A stretch of 64,000 nt of DNA. It comes from Heterohyrax brucei (lineage: Eukaryota; Chordata; Mammalia; Hyracoidea; Procaviidae). This document shows, piece after piece, positions 22,743 to 34,149 of the stretch; positions within the stretch are counted from its first letter, which is position 1; each line of letters begins with the position of its first letter. Location: NCBI GenBank assembly GCA_028571685.1, contig CM053154.1, forward strand, positions 7,973,501 through 8,037,500. The letters run 5' to 3'. A program made the translations under genes and the position numbers. The notes below the pieces were generated by a model. It saw only the letters and a program-made list of their open reading frames with translations, was not told the origin of the DNA and searched no databases.

Positions 22743-23004
22743 CACCTGCGTTAGGCAGATTTCAATTCTTACCACCACCCAGTTAGGTGAGCGGCGTGGT
22801 TCCTGTTTGATACAGAAAGAAGTGTGGTAACTGGCTTGAGAGTCCACCCAAACCAAGATTACCAAGATTGCCAAACCAGAACTTAATGCCATGTTCATTC
22901 AAGAGCCCCACCCTGCTCCCTGCGTGGGTCCCGCTCCGTCAGCCAGCAAAGCCACTGTCCTGTTTTGCATCTTATTTTTATATCTGGTTCTTCCAGCTAT
23001 GACC

Positions 23005-23190
23005 CCAAACCCACCAAACCCACTGCTGCTAAGTTGATTCTGACTCAAAGCAACCCCTAGGGCTTCCAAGGCTGTCAGTCTTACAGGGACAGACGGCCGC
23101 ATCTTTCTCCCACGGAGCTGCTGGCAGTCTCAAACAGCCAGTCTTCTAGTTAGCAGCTGGTTTGTTTAACTACAGAGTCACCAGGGTGCC
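23005..23190 (-). repeat. AfroSINE copy, long variant
   Basis: Reverse copy: 'aaacccactgctgctaagtt' to 'actacagagtcaccagggtg'. Confidence 0.88.
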
Positions 23191-23324
23191 GTCAGCTGTG
23201 ACCAGCTAGTAACAAAGCCCAGTTTTAGATGGTGTCAGGGAACCGCACTCCCAGCCACAATGCAGTAGCTATAAGCGCACTAATTCTTTCACTAAAAGCA
23301 ACTAGGAAAGCTGGATAAAACATG

Positions 23325-23366
23325 CCCGCTCTCTCTCTCTTTTGTTCTCCTCTCTCTCTTTCTAGG
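23325..23366 (+). repeat. (CT)n-rich simple repeat
   Basis: 'cgctctctctctcttttgtt' and a second block 'cctctctctctttct'. Confidence 0.85.
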
Positions 23367-23797
23367 TTACTGCAGCTTCACCAGAGAGTTCTTTCAAACA
23401 GTGTGCAAAGAAATAACCCCAATCTTACACAAACTCTTGCAGACAATAGGAAAAGATGAGCCACTGCCTACTGTACAAGCTAACATAACCTTGATTTCAA
23501 AATCTGATGAAGTCATTATAAGAAAGGAAAATTACGAACAAATTGCTGTCAAAACCTCTGATGCTAAATCCCTTAACAAAATATTAGCAAAGAGAGTGCA
23601 AGCCTCTGTAAGACAGAAAGTGCATCACAAGAAAAGTAGTGTAGTCCCAAATACAAGATTTGTTTTAACATTTAAAAATTCATTGCAATGTACTACATTG
23701 ACCAAACAGGGGAAAAAATCATATATGTCTGATAAAATTCAACATCCATACAAAGGAATAAAAAGACATACTAAGACAATTAGAAATAGGTCAGAGA

Positions 23798-24040
23798 CCA
23801 GATCATGGTTCTGTGCATCTGTAGGATGTCGTCCTGTTGACCTTTTACTGGAGGCCAGGGAGTGGGTAGAGAGAACGGGATAGGAGATTGTTTGGAGGAC
23901 AAGACATTTATGGAGCGGAGAGGAAGAGTGTGCTGTCACTGGGCAGGGAGAGCAGTGGGAGCTGCAAATAGGTGGGCATGCAAATTTATATGGGAATGTA
24001 CCTTTTCATTCAATCACAATGAAAAAAGAAAGAAAAGGAA
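23798..24040 (+). repeat. Family A repeat, 5'-truncated, inserted in L1
   Basis: Contains 'agtgtgctgtcactgggcag' and ends in 'caatcacaatgaaaaaagaa', an A-rich tail. A perfect 16-bp duplication agaaataggtcagaga lies at 23782-23797 and 24041-24056. The tail plus long duplication points to L1-style retroposition. Confidence 0.9.
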
Positions 24041-24366
24041 AGAAATAGGTCAGAGAAAGTTTCCTTGATATGATATATTAGTGCAAAACAGCATAACTTA
24101 CAGTAAGCATCTAACTGGATGTGAAATGCTGAAAAATTTCTCAGAGATCAAGAATGAAAGAAGCATGTCCACTACCAACTGCTCCATTTAACATTATACT
24201 GGAGGTCTAGGTAAGTATAGAAAGGTGAAGGAGTAGAAGGTGGGATGATTGAAAAGGAAGAAATAAAACAGTCAATATTCATAGAAAAGATGGCTGTATA
24301 TGTAAAAAAAAATCTGTAGACAAACTCCTAAAATTGATGAATGAATTTAGTAAAGCTGCTGAATAC

Positions 24367-24548
24367 CCACTGCTATCGAGGCAATTCTGACACACAATGA
24401 CCCTATGAGACAAAGGAGAAGTCCCCTATCGGGTTTCTGAGGCTGTAATCTTTATAGACACTGCCTGTGGTGTCTTTCTCCCATGGAGCAGCTGGTGGAT
24501 TTTTTTAGTGACCAAGTGTTTAACTAGTACACAGCCAGGGCTTCCGGA
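24367..24548 (-). repeat. AfroSINE copy inserted in L1
   Basis: Reverse copy with an 11-bp duplication ctgctgaatac at 24356-24366 and 24549-24559. Confidence 0.93.
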
Positions 24549-25079
24549 CTGCTGAATACAGGATCAGTATCAACAAAATTCAGATTTATCTCCATAAACC
24601 CGAAACTATTTTGTAAGAAAAATGACTTGAAAAAATAAGATTATTCACAATAATACATACATGAGTATATATACACAACATATCAAATGCCCTGGATTAA
24701 AAATAATAAAGGATATGAAAGCCCTCCACATGATATACAGTTCAGTATTATGAGATATTAATGGAGACCTACATAAGTAGCAGATATACCCGGTTCATTG
24801 TTTAGGAGACTAAATATTGTAAATATGTCAATTCTTCCCAATTGATCTGTGTATTTGATGAAATAGCAACTAAAATCCTAGAAAGATTATTTGGCGAGGT
24901 GTGGAAACAGACAAGCTGATTCTAAAGTATGTATGAAAATGCAAAGAGCCAAGGATTGCCAAAAAAAATAGAGCTCACAGACGGATGCTACCAGATACCA
25001 ATACTTATCACAATCTACTTTGAAATAAACAGGCCACTAGAGCACACAGACAAAATTAATTTATGGTGATGAAGACAAC

Positions 25080-25262
25080 TGTTGTTAGGTGCTGTTGATC
25101 TTTGACTCACGGCAACCCTAGGTGACAGAGTAGGTCTGCCCCCATAGGGATTTCCAGGCTGCAATCTTGGGGAGCAGAGCACCAGATCTGAAGCCACCAG
25201 GTGGGTTCAAACCGCCACCATTGCGGTTAGCAGCTGAGCGTTTAACCACTGTGCCACCAGAA
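25080..25262 (-). repeat. AfroSINE copy, long variant
   Basis: Reverse copy: 'gttgttaggtgctgttgatc' to 'aaccactgtgccaccag'. Confidence 0.88.
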
Positions 25263-25556
25263 ATCTTAAAGTCGGGGGTGAGTCATGAGAAGAACATGAA
25301 GGAGGATTCCGGGGGGCAGATGACGATCTATTTCTTGGTCTGGAGGCTGGTTACATAGGTATGCTAACTTTGCAAAAATCCAACAAATTCTTTATGGTTT
25401 GTACCCCGTTTTCTTATTGTGCCTTGGATGGACGTTTATAGAGCAAAGTAGTTTCTCATTAAACAGCTAACACACATATGGTCTTACGACGTGGTTTCTA
25501 ACCCCACGACATGTCAACTCTCTAACCCTTCTCAACTGTGGGTTACCCATGACCTG

Positions 25557-26083
25557 TGTCATGGATTAAACTGTGTCTCCCCTAAAATGTGTGTAGACAT
25601 TTGGCTGGGTCATCATTCCAAATATATTATGATTGCCTTCCATTTTGTGATTTTGCTATGCTGTATGTTAAAGACAATTAGGGTCAGACTGTAAATCCCT
25701 TCCTAAGGTCACCTCTGTGCTCCACTGTAAAGGGAGTTTCCCCAAAGTGTAACTTGCACCACCCTTTATCCTTTCATCCTATGAGAGATAAAAGGAAAGG
25801 GAAACAAGCAGAGAGTTGGGAACTTCACACCATCAAGAAAGCAGAACTGGGAGAAGAGCGCGTCTTTCAGACCTGAAGTTTCTGTGCCAAGATGCTCCCT
25901 GAACAAAGACAGATGCAATACAAGGACTTTCCTCCAGAGCCAACAAGGAGAAAAGCTTTCCCCTGGAGTGGACATCCTGAATTTGGACTTGTAGCCCACC
26001 AGACTGTGTAAAAATGAACTGTCCTTTGTTAAAGCCATCACATGCTGGTGTTTCTGTTAAAACAGCTCTAGTTGACTAAAACA
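25557..26083 (+). repeat. Solo LTR, MaLR-like, with perfect 5-bp target duplication
   Basis: 527 bp from 'tgtcatggattaaactgtgt' to 'agttgactaaaaca'. The flanks acctg (25552-25556 and 26084-26088) are identical. It is close in sequence to the LTR at 47368-47890, e.g. the 'gagagataaaaggaaaggg' promoter-like block near 25783. Confidence 0.93.
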
Positions 26084-26088
26084 ACCTG

Positions 26089-26410
26089 CTTGTCTCCTGC
26101 CTGCTTATCCATGCCCCTGGGCTGGCGTGCCCATTTAATCTCATTTTGGGTCATAGCCTTGTCTAATTGTTGGATGAAGGGTGGACCTCAGGAGTGACTT
26201 CAGTACTAAATTACAAGGACGTCCAGAGGCCATGCTTTTGGGGTTTCTCCAGTCTCCGTCAGATCAGTAACTCATTGTGAGCTAGAATTTTGGTCTACAC
26301 TTTTCTCCAGCTGTGTCTGGGACCCACTATTGTGGTCCCTGTCTGAGCAGTCAGTGGTGGTAGCCAGGCATTAGCTAGTTGTGCTGGACTCAGTCTGGTG
26401 GAGGCCATTT
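26089..26410 (-). repeat. Family B repeat, antisense, 3' part missing
   Basis: Reverse of the family B upstream part: 'gatgaagggtggacctcagg', 'agtgacttcagtact' and 'ggtggtagccaggcatta'. Confidence 0.65.
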
Positions 26411-27344
26411 GTATGCTTTTTTGTATATATATTATACTTTGATAAAAACATATTCAGACAAAAGAAGAAAGGAAGGGAAAGGAAAGCGGGCTGGGAGGAG
26501 GACAGAGAGAGGGAGAGGACAGAGAGAGAGGCTACATCCCTGAGCTAGGCGATGAGCTGAAGACAGGATGTAATTGGCCCCACTTGTCTCCAGGCACCCG
26601 GAGCACAATTTCCCAGTGTCCACCGAGGCGAAGCACACTCACACCAGATTTGGTCAGGGACAGATGGCCAGAAAAAGGTGCCAGGGATCCCTTCCACCAT
26701 GCCCCTTCTCCTGAGGGCTTGTGTGCCACTCAGTCCCACCCATAACTCAGTGCACACTCTCCCTGGGTGGGTAGAGGTCTGTGTGCCAGCCTCCGGATAA
26801 AGAATGAGGATTAATTTGATCCTCCACCTGGGTACCGCTGAGTGGGCAGGTCCATAGACAAAGCAGGTGGAGTGGGCAGAAGCACTCAGAGATAGGGCTG
26901 AGCTGACCTTGATCTGATCTTCCTGTCAGAGCTGGGGCAGTGGGAAGGAACACGCTTGTGAGGAAAAGAGTCTTGAGATGGCACCTGCCCCAGGCTGAGG
27001 TCCCCTGCCCCTATCCCATTCTGGCCTGCCTGTGTCCATGCAGGATGCCACCAAGGACATCACCAGCTGAGGACAGCCAAGCTTCCTGAGCAGTATGCCA
27101 AACCCTGTGGGGGCTCCAAAGTGAATGTTCCAGCCTGTCCTTTGTTTACTTCAATCTGGGACAAACGTGGCCTGAAATGATCTCTACTATCCTTTTCTCA
27201 GCTAAAACTCTCTAGGTCTGTGAAGGTCTGGAGCAGACACAGCTGAAAAGAGGAGGTCTGGCTTCTGCTTCTTTCCCCGGCATCATGACCCTGGGCAAGT
27301 GAAATCTGCTCTGGCTTCAGTGCCCTCCTTATGAAATACAGCAC
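26411..27344. other. No gene seen
   Basis: Contains a purine-rich stretch at 26455-26535 (plus strand 'aaaggaagggaaaggaaagc'). Short chance frames only. Confidence 0.5.
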
Positions 27345-27700
27345 CACCAGTGTCTGGTGCTGTCCAATAGCGTGGCCACTAGCTACATGACAGGAGGCTA
27401 TTCAGATTGCAATTAGCTAAAACTCAGTAAAGTTAAAAACTTTGAAACTTACCATACTAACATGTTAATTATCGGGGAACAGGGTATGGGGTACATGGGA
27501 ACTCTCAGTGCTATCTTCTCAATTTTCTGTAATCTAAAACTGTTCCAAAAGAAAGTTTATTAAAAAACAAAACTCATTCCTTTAGCTGTTCTAACCATAT
27601 TTCAAGGGCTCAGTAGCCTCATGTGGCTTATGGCTACTATGTTGGGGAGTACAGACAGACAGCCTTTCCATCATCACAGAAAGTTCTATTGGACGATAGA
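27345..27700. repeat. hAT-like non-autonomous DNA transposon, split by an L1 3' end
   Basis: The left part has 'ggtgctgtccaatagcgtgg' and the right part has 'cacagaaagttctattggac'. The ends ctgtccaatag and ctattggac are inverted repeats. The gap 27447-27566 holds an L1 3' end. Confidence 0.65.
27447..27566 (+). mobile_element. L1 3' end with A tail
   Basis: 'ggggtacatgggaactctca', 'cttctcaattttctgtaatc', 'taaaactgttccaaaag', then 'tattaaaaaacaaaac'. A short 3'-anchored insertion. Confidence 0.7.
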
Positions 27701-28021
27701 ACAGATTCACTGGGTTAATCTGTGGTTTTATAACTTTCATTTTCACTAGTGCGTGGAACTCTTTCTTTCCACCAAATTTTACCCACAGCCCAAACTCTTC
27801 AAATAAAATGAGGATGAGGTAACTTAAGCTGCTTGAGGCTCTTTCATCCCAACACGGCTCCAGGTGCCACCTGGGACCCCAGATGTGGAGAAGCCCTGAC
27901 CACAGGGGTCTAAGTTTATAGCACACATCTGGAAGCTAGAAAACTGTGTGCCTTGAATGAAGACTTTGTTAGAGACAACGGTAGCCACAATTTATCCATA
28001 TTTATTCTCTCCTATGTACAA

Positions 28022-28215
28022 GGGGCCTTGGTGGCACAGTGGTTAAGTGCTCAGTGGCTAATCAGAAGATTAGTGGTTCAAACTCCCTAGCCTCTCTGCA
28101 GGAGTAAGAGGTGACAGCCTATTTCCATAAAGATGACAGCCTTGGAAACTCTACAGGGCAACTCCACTCTGTACTACAGGGTCACTATGCGTTGGAATTG
28201 ACTTAACAGCAATAG
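28022..28215 (+). repeat. AfroSINE copy, long variant
   Basis: 'ggggccttggtggcacagtg', 'tccataaagatgacagcctt', to 'ttgacttaacagcaataggt'. Confidence 0.9.
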
Positions 28216-28502
28216 GTTAGACATTGCACCCTCTGTGAATGCTGTGGTTTAAAAAAATCAGAATTTTAGTCTCCAACAAACACTGTTAGGACAACTGGAT
28301 TTCAACACACAGAAGAATAAAATTGGATCCCTACCTCAAACCATATATGAAAAATTAAAGTGGAGCAATGATCTAAAGCTAAGAGCTAAAATCATACAAG
28401 TCTTAGAAGAAAACACGGGTAAATTTTGAGTACCCTGTGTTTGGCAATAGATTTTTTTAGGTATGACTTCAAAAGCATGAGTAACTGAAGGGGGACAGGC
28501 TT

Positions 28503-28790
28503 TGTAAGGGCAAACATGGGCACCCCTGAGTGGTCCATTAGTTCGCTAGAATTTGCATTCTTATTCTAAGTCTTTGGAATGGAGCCACTATTGTCTACCA
28601 CCACTACAAAACCTCTGCCAACTCACCACAGAGTATAGAGATCTGCTCTGGTCCTGCAGCCATCCAGGACTTACCTCGTATGTAAGTCTCCCTAATATAC
28701 TCCTTAGCTGTCACACTGAAGCTGTCCACCTCTTTCTATGGTCTCTTGGTAACTGTCGTGTTTGGAGCCAAAATTCACAAGACTGGTCCA
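28503..28790 (+). repeat. Left LTR of the element
   Basis: TG at 28503 to CA at 28790. It shares 'gtggtcca/tg', 'tggagccactattgtc', 'taccaccactacaaaacctc', 'cagtctccctgata'-like and 'actggtcca' stretches with the right copy. Confidence 0.7.
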
Positions 28791-29357
28791 CATGAGGACA
28801 ATAGGCAAGCCAGCCAGACCAAGGAAATGGCAAGTGTGAGTGAGGCATCTGCAGGGGAAATCTCAGATTGGTCTGTGGCATCCATGTGGGGAGGTCTGGT
28901 CCATATCCCTCTCCTCAGAGGAAATCCTAGGTTGTCCAGAGTATGGAGACACTCCAAAAATGCCAAGCTATGGACAGACATGTCCATAAGTATGGAAGAG
29001 AACCTGGGAGAGTAGTAGCAGACCTGCGAGGACTGCAGCTCTGGGCTGTTCATGGGCCACCAGAAAGCCCAGCTAACTGCTAAAGGGTGTGTAAGAGCCT
29101 TGCATGCAGAGCTACAGCTGGAAAGGGACACGAGGCAGCTGTGTATGACCATGACTGACACAGTGAGCAGTCACGTCCACATCTGCAAATGAGATGAGCA
29201 ACTAGAGATGATCACCTTCAGCTTTGTAAAGATGGGAGTTTCAATGATTAGGAGAGCCATACACTAGTCTTTGCTTAAAGCCCTCGACCAATGTGCCCAG
29301 GGGTCACTATGCTGAGAACACCCTCTAACACTCAGCACAAAGCAAGAGTTAAAACAG

Positions 29358-29413
29358 CCCCAGCCCAGTACCGTCGAGTCGGATCCAAATCAGAGAATTA
29401 AAAAAAAAAAAAA
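29358..29413 (-). repeat. SINE fragment with A-run
   Basis: 'cccagtaccgtcgagtcgga' is the conserved end of the AfroSINE in reverse, followed by a 14-nt A-run. The rest of the SINE is absent. Confidence 0.45.
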
Positions 29414-30356
29414 GACGTAAACAGCCTTCAAGATAGCTTGTGCTCAGTTGCCTTGAAGAGACCTTAGAAGCCCTCTCAGGAATTCTCTGATAACTGCCCC
29501 ACCAGGATAGGAAAGTAGCAGTGCAATTGTAAATGAAATAATAAAGGGAAAGCTAAAATAGGAGGGCCTTCCTCCAGGTTACCAGGAAACGGCTGAACTC
29601 ATGCTTGCACTTGGTGTGGTGGAGGCATGGATCCAGAAATGCCTGATGGCTCTGCCAACTTTGCCCAGATCTTCTGTCTTGGGAAATAATTCAGACTGAG
29701 AATTAAGCCTAGGTCCCTCTGTTACTAGGGAGGGCCAAGAACCCTATGTTACAGATAAAATTCAGTGAGGAAAACTTTTGGATTCAAGGTTACCATCGCC
29801 GAGACCCTTGCCCAGCCTGACCATGGATAAGTCCCTTTGGGGGCTCTACAAACTCCTATTATGTGTGTCAACGATGTTGATGTATTAAGGCATATCTTTG
29901 CAAACTTTTCCCTCAAAGCCCTAATGGGAATTGCTGCAATCAAGGCCATTCTTTACTGAGACACACAGAAACTGGGTGACGTGGGCTTTAGTTAGTAGCA
30001 TGGCCAATCAGTCTGGCCACTGACAACCCTCAGACTGACATACAAAGCAAACCCCCATGGGGATGAACCATCTGGACAAAATAAAAATAAAATACTTCTT
30101 CTCCTTCTGCTCCCGATAAGCTTTTCTTACTCATGTAGATAATCACGAGAAAGGCCCCTAACACTGACAGGGTAAAATGACCAACAAGCAGACCAATCTT
30201 GCAACTGACTCCAGAGCCTGAAGCACCCCCTGCTTTAGAGCAAAGGGATGTGCAACTGAGCCCCCTCTGGATTTAGGAGGGGCGGCCCCTGTGGAGTCAC
30301 ACATTATCTTAGACTAGGTGTGCATACACGGCTGCCGTCACGAGAAAACACCAGAC

Positions 30357-31020
30357 ATGCCTCTAGCAAGCTGCCATCTAAGTAGAGTCAACTGATCCCA
30401 TCTCCTGGAGCAGAGGAGAATGAAGGATATCAAAGACATGAGGAAAATACGAGCCCAGGAGACAGAAGGGGCCAAATGATTGGGAGACCAAAAGAACTCG
30501 ATGGTGTCCAGCCACCACCAGTGACTACCCTGACAGGGAACACAACACAGAGTCTATGATATAGCAGAAAAAAAATGGGGGTGCAGATCTAGTACTCTAT
30601 TAATGGACCAGAATTGATGGTCTGACATCCTGGAGGTTCCCCTGGGAACATGGTCCCTGGATGCGGTGCTAGCCCAGACCTGAAGTCAGTACTGAAGTCA
30701 ACAATCCGGACAAAAACTGCACTGGAATGTAAGCCACAGAGTGATGCAAGTGAAGTGTGTGCTTCTTAGCTTAAATATATACGTGAGGCTGTTGGGGCAG
30801 CTCCTCTGTAGAGACAAGATGGGAAAGCAGAGAGGAGAGGACAGGAGTTGGTTAAATGAATATGGGAAGTGAAGGCTGGAAAGGCTGAGTGTACTGGCAT
30901 AGGGTTGGGAAAACAGCTAGACTTGCATAGAGGTATGTGTGTGGAGATTTAGATGGCAAATTAACTTGGTCTGTAAACTTGACCTTAAAGCACAATAAAA
31001 GACTTTTCAAAAAGAAGGAA
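30357..31020 (+). repeat. Family A repeat, long copy with target duplication
   Basis: About 664 bp, ending 'aaagcacaataaaagacttt' with an A-rich tail. A perfect 14-bp duplication agaaaacaccagac lies at 30343-30356 and 31021-31034. Its 5' part ('ccagccaccaccagtgacta', 'ccctgacagggaacacaaca') also occurs in the family B copies I know, so A and B appear to share an upstream region and differ at the 3' end. Confidence 0.88.
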
Positions 31021-32772
31021 AGAAAACACCAGACGGCTTAGAAAAGCTGGCCTGTCTACAGTGCCCTGGCCTAGGCTAAAACCTGCCCGGGGACAGATGA
31101 ACCAGCAGGCCAGGGCATTCTCAGCAGGTAAATCATACAGGGGTGTCTCATCCTGCGCCAAGGCTTCTGCTGGGTCAGGAATGAACTCTTCGTGCCCTGC
31201 CTCATCCCCAATCAGTGGGGGTGACTCATCACTTCAGTGGACAGGTTGAAATGGTTGATACAATGGGACAAAAGAAAACCAGTTCAAAGTATACATCTCA
31301 GGCAAGTGGTCTGGGGTCTCGGTGAGGCAGTTCTCTGCAAGAGCTTCTCTCATTTGTGCTCCAGATGTTTGATCAAACTGTTTAGTCTATAAAACGTATT
31401 TCTTTTGTATACAACTGTTCCTGAGCAAAGATCTGGGTTCTCACAGAAGTCTCTGCCTGAAGACTAGAACAGACAGCCTGGGTGGCTATAGCTGGGCTAC
31501 CCTCATTTTAAGTCTCATGGGAAATAGGGGAGAGAAAGGAGGAGAGACTGTTAGCGTTGTCCCTTTTTCTCCTAAGGTTACCTCACAAGGATGGACAAAC
31601 CCCTCATCTATGGGCCCTGATGTTACAGGATTTTGCTAGAGGTACCCATGAGACCTGCTATTGCCTGTCAACATGCTAACCAAGATGACAAGTCATTTTG
31701 CTACATAATGCTGGCTGCTCTACCAACAAGGAAGATATCACGTGGACCAGCTGAATGTGCAAGCTAGTGTACTGAGAAGATCGTTTACTAAATGAGTATG
31801 ATCAACTCTACTGTTCATGGAAAACATCTTTTGAAATATGAAAGTTTCCTCTAGAGAGTGCTCCAACTTTAGAAGGAAATTTCTGTGTATTAAAAATTAA
31901 ATGGCACAGGACTGGATGGTCTGATGCTGAGAACGGTACTTTAAAGAAGTGAGTTTGACATTAGTCTGGGCATAGAGAACTTGCAGAATGTGACAGGGTG
32001 GTTTAATGTGCATTCACGGACTACACCAAGTCTGAATTAGTCCGGTCTGGTAAGAGTGATACCAAGTTAAGTTGTGCTGAGAGAGGGAGAAAGAGCACTC
32101 TAGAATTACTTGTACTGAAATGTGTGCTGTATATGTAATGTACCATGTTGGGAGAAATACACTGTCTTTCCGTTAATGAATCACGACATGCTATGCACAT
32201 GTAAGACTGGAGAAACACAACCCTTTGATCTATCCAGGTGGCTTGGATAAAGCCACAGCTGGGGTGACTCTCCTCCAGACATGCCTGATCAACCTGCTGG
32301 AGATGGTCCTGTGAGTAACCGTCACTAAATTCTGCCTGAGATGATGCGCACACATAACACCCACCAGAATTATGCACCAAACCATGGACATGGGGCTCAA
32401 CATCCACAGTGCATGATGGGCCACCAGCACTAGGTACCACTTTCCTTCTTTTTCAGGGACCCTGATGGAAGTTGGGGGCTGGCCTTTTGGGGAAATGGTC
32501 TGGCTCTACACCACCCAGCTGGGCTGCCAGAGCATTCTGTGGTAAGGAAGCTGGGAAATGAATCACCTTCTCTTTTCCGGTTCCTTCTCCTTGTCACCCA
32601 AGCCTTTCCCCTGATCTGAGCACACAGTAGCTTTCTCTGTCTCTTGCACGTGTGTGGGCACCCCAAGGCACCTAGCCAATCCCATTTCTACTATCTGTTC
32701 CATGTGGGAGAGGAATGGGGTCTATAGTACTACACAGCACAAGAGGGAGAACATGCCACATTGAAAAGGTTT

Positions 32773-33069
32773 TGTGAGGCCAAACATGGTGCCCCCCGTG
32801 TGGTCTGCTAGTTCACTACCATTTATGTTCTTATGTAGGTCCCTGGCGTGGAGCCACTACTGTCCACCACCACTACAAAACCTCTGCCCCCACCCCCAAC
32901 AACTACTGGGTGTGGAGATGTGTTGTAGTTCTGCAGTCACCCAGGACTTGCTTCCTATGCCAGTCTCCCTGATACATTCCTTTGCTGCCTCATTGGATTT
33001 GTCCTGCTCTGTCCTTGGCCTCTCAGCACCTTCCATTTTTGGAGCTGAATTTCATTTTTTACTGGTCCA
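32773..33069 (+). repeat. Right LTR of the element
   Basis: TG at 32773 to CA at 33069. 'tggagccactactgtccacc' and 'accactacaaaacctctgcc' match the left copy. The two have diverged clearly, so the insertion is not recent. Confidence 0.7.
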
Positions 33070-33275
33070 TGCCTAGGTAGCAGCTAAAGAAAAAATAGAT
33101 AAATTGGAATTTACCAAATTAAAAAAAAATGTGCAAAGGGCAATATCAGGCAAGTAAAAAGACAACCTACATAATGGGAGAACATATTTGGAAATCATAT
33201 ATCTGGTAAGGGTTTAATAACCAGAATATATTTAAAAAACTCCTACAACTTAACAACAAAAAGGCATTCTAATTT

Positions 33276-33845
33276 TTTTCTTTTTTCTTTTTATTGTGGT
33301 TAAGTGAAAGTATATAATCCAAATCAATTTTTCCACCTGCCTATCTGAAGCTCCATCTGCTCTCCTCACCCAGTGACAGCACACTCCTCCTTTTCACTCC
33401 ATATTTCTGGCATCCTCTTAACAAGCACCTGTCTCCTCCTCTCCAACCTCTTCTCTCCCATCTAGAGAGAAACCAGTAGGATAGCCCCCTATAACTGTAT
33501 AGAACCATAAAATACACAGACCATGTGATCACATTGTGCCTCTGAGTCCAGTCCCGTCTTGTCCAAAGCGTTGACCTCAGTACTGGCTTCCAGTCAGGGC
33601 CAGCAGCAGATCTAGGGGCCATGTTCTTATGGGACCCTCCAGGCTGTTGGACCATTAGTTCTGGTCTTCTAATAGAGTTCTTGAGCTGTACACCACTTTT
33701 TCTCATGTTGCCTCAGGGATTCTTGTGTCCCTATTCATGGCTCTTGTTGGTGGTAGCCAGGCACCGTCTGATTCTCTTGGTCTCATGTTGATACAGTCTC
33801 CCATTCAAGTGGGTCCTTCTCTCTCCTGGGGTCTAAAAATACAGC
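33276..33845 (-). repeat. Family A repeat, antisense, first of a same-site pair
   Basis: The T-run, then 'ttattgtggttaagtgaaag', is the reversed A-tailed 3' end, continuing to 'gtggtagccaggcaccgtct'. The flanking ctaattttt is at about 33267-33275 and 33846-33854. Confidence 0.8.
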
Positions 33846-34149
33846 CTAATTTTTGAAAAAAAATTTTATTGTGATTAAGTGCAAGTTTACTTTTTTTCCT
33901 CTTTTTTTATTAAATAAAAAAATGAAAGTGTACATACTCTGTGCTTACAATATTGGGTCAAGAGAGGAGGAGTACACAAGTTGTGTCAAAGTCTCATTAA
34001 TATTGATCTTCTTACTAATGTGTATTGTCACCAATTTCACCCTACCAAATTTCTAACAATTATCTAATCTAAACCCTCACCCCTTGCCTTCACGCTCTCC
34101 CACCTTCCCCACCCTTGTAGCCGTCAAAGAGTCTTTTCTATTATGTCTG

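Larger units (their letters stand above)
23381..25078 (+). mobile_element. L1 ORF2 fragment with two later insertions
   Basis: The plus frame 23401-23780 reads L1 reverse-transcriptase text: YKEI-like CKEITPILHKLLQ, ANITLISKSDE, RKENYEQIAVKTSDAKSLNK, LAKRVQ and DKIQHPY. L1 text resumes after 24057 ('tttaacattatactggaggt') and again after 24560, running to 'cagatacccggttc' and 'ggatgctaccagatacc'. Insertions: family A at 23798-24040 and a SINE at 24367-24548. Frameshifts mean it is dead. Confidence 0.88.
28503..33069 (+). mobile_element. LTR-flanked endogenous retrovirus-like element
   Basis: Two direct repeats of about 290 bp flank about 4 kb. The element lies inside the old L1, whose text resumes on the far side. 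The interior has no frame above about 140 codons, and I could not identify gag, pol or env domains. A purine-rich 'cacaagagggagaac' lies close before the right LTR and could be a polypurine tract, which would give plus orientation. No primer-binding site was recognised. A family A repeat (30357-31020) is inserted in it. It is an inactive relic; its class is undetermined. Confidence 0.65.
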
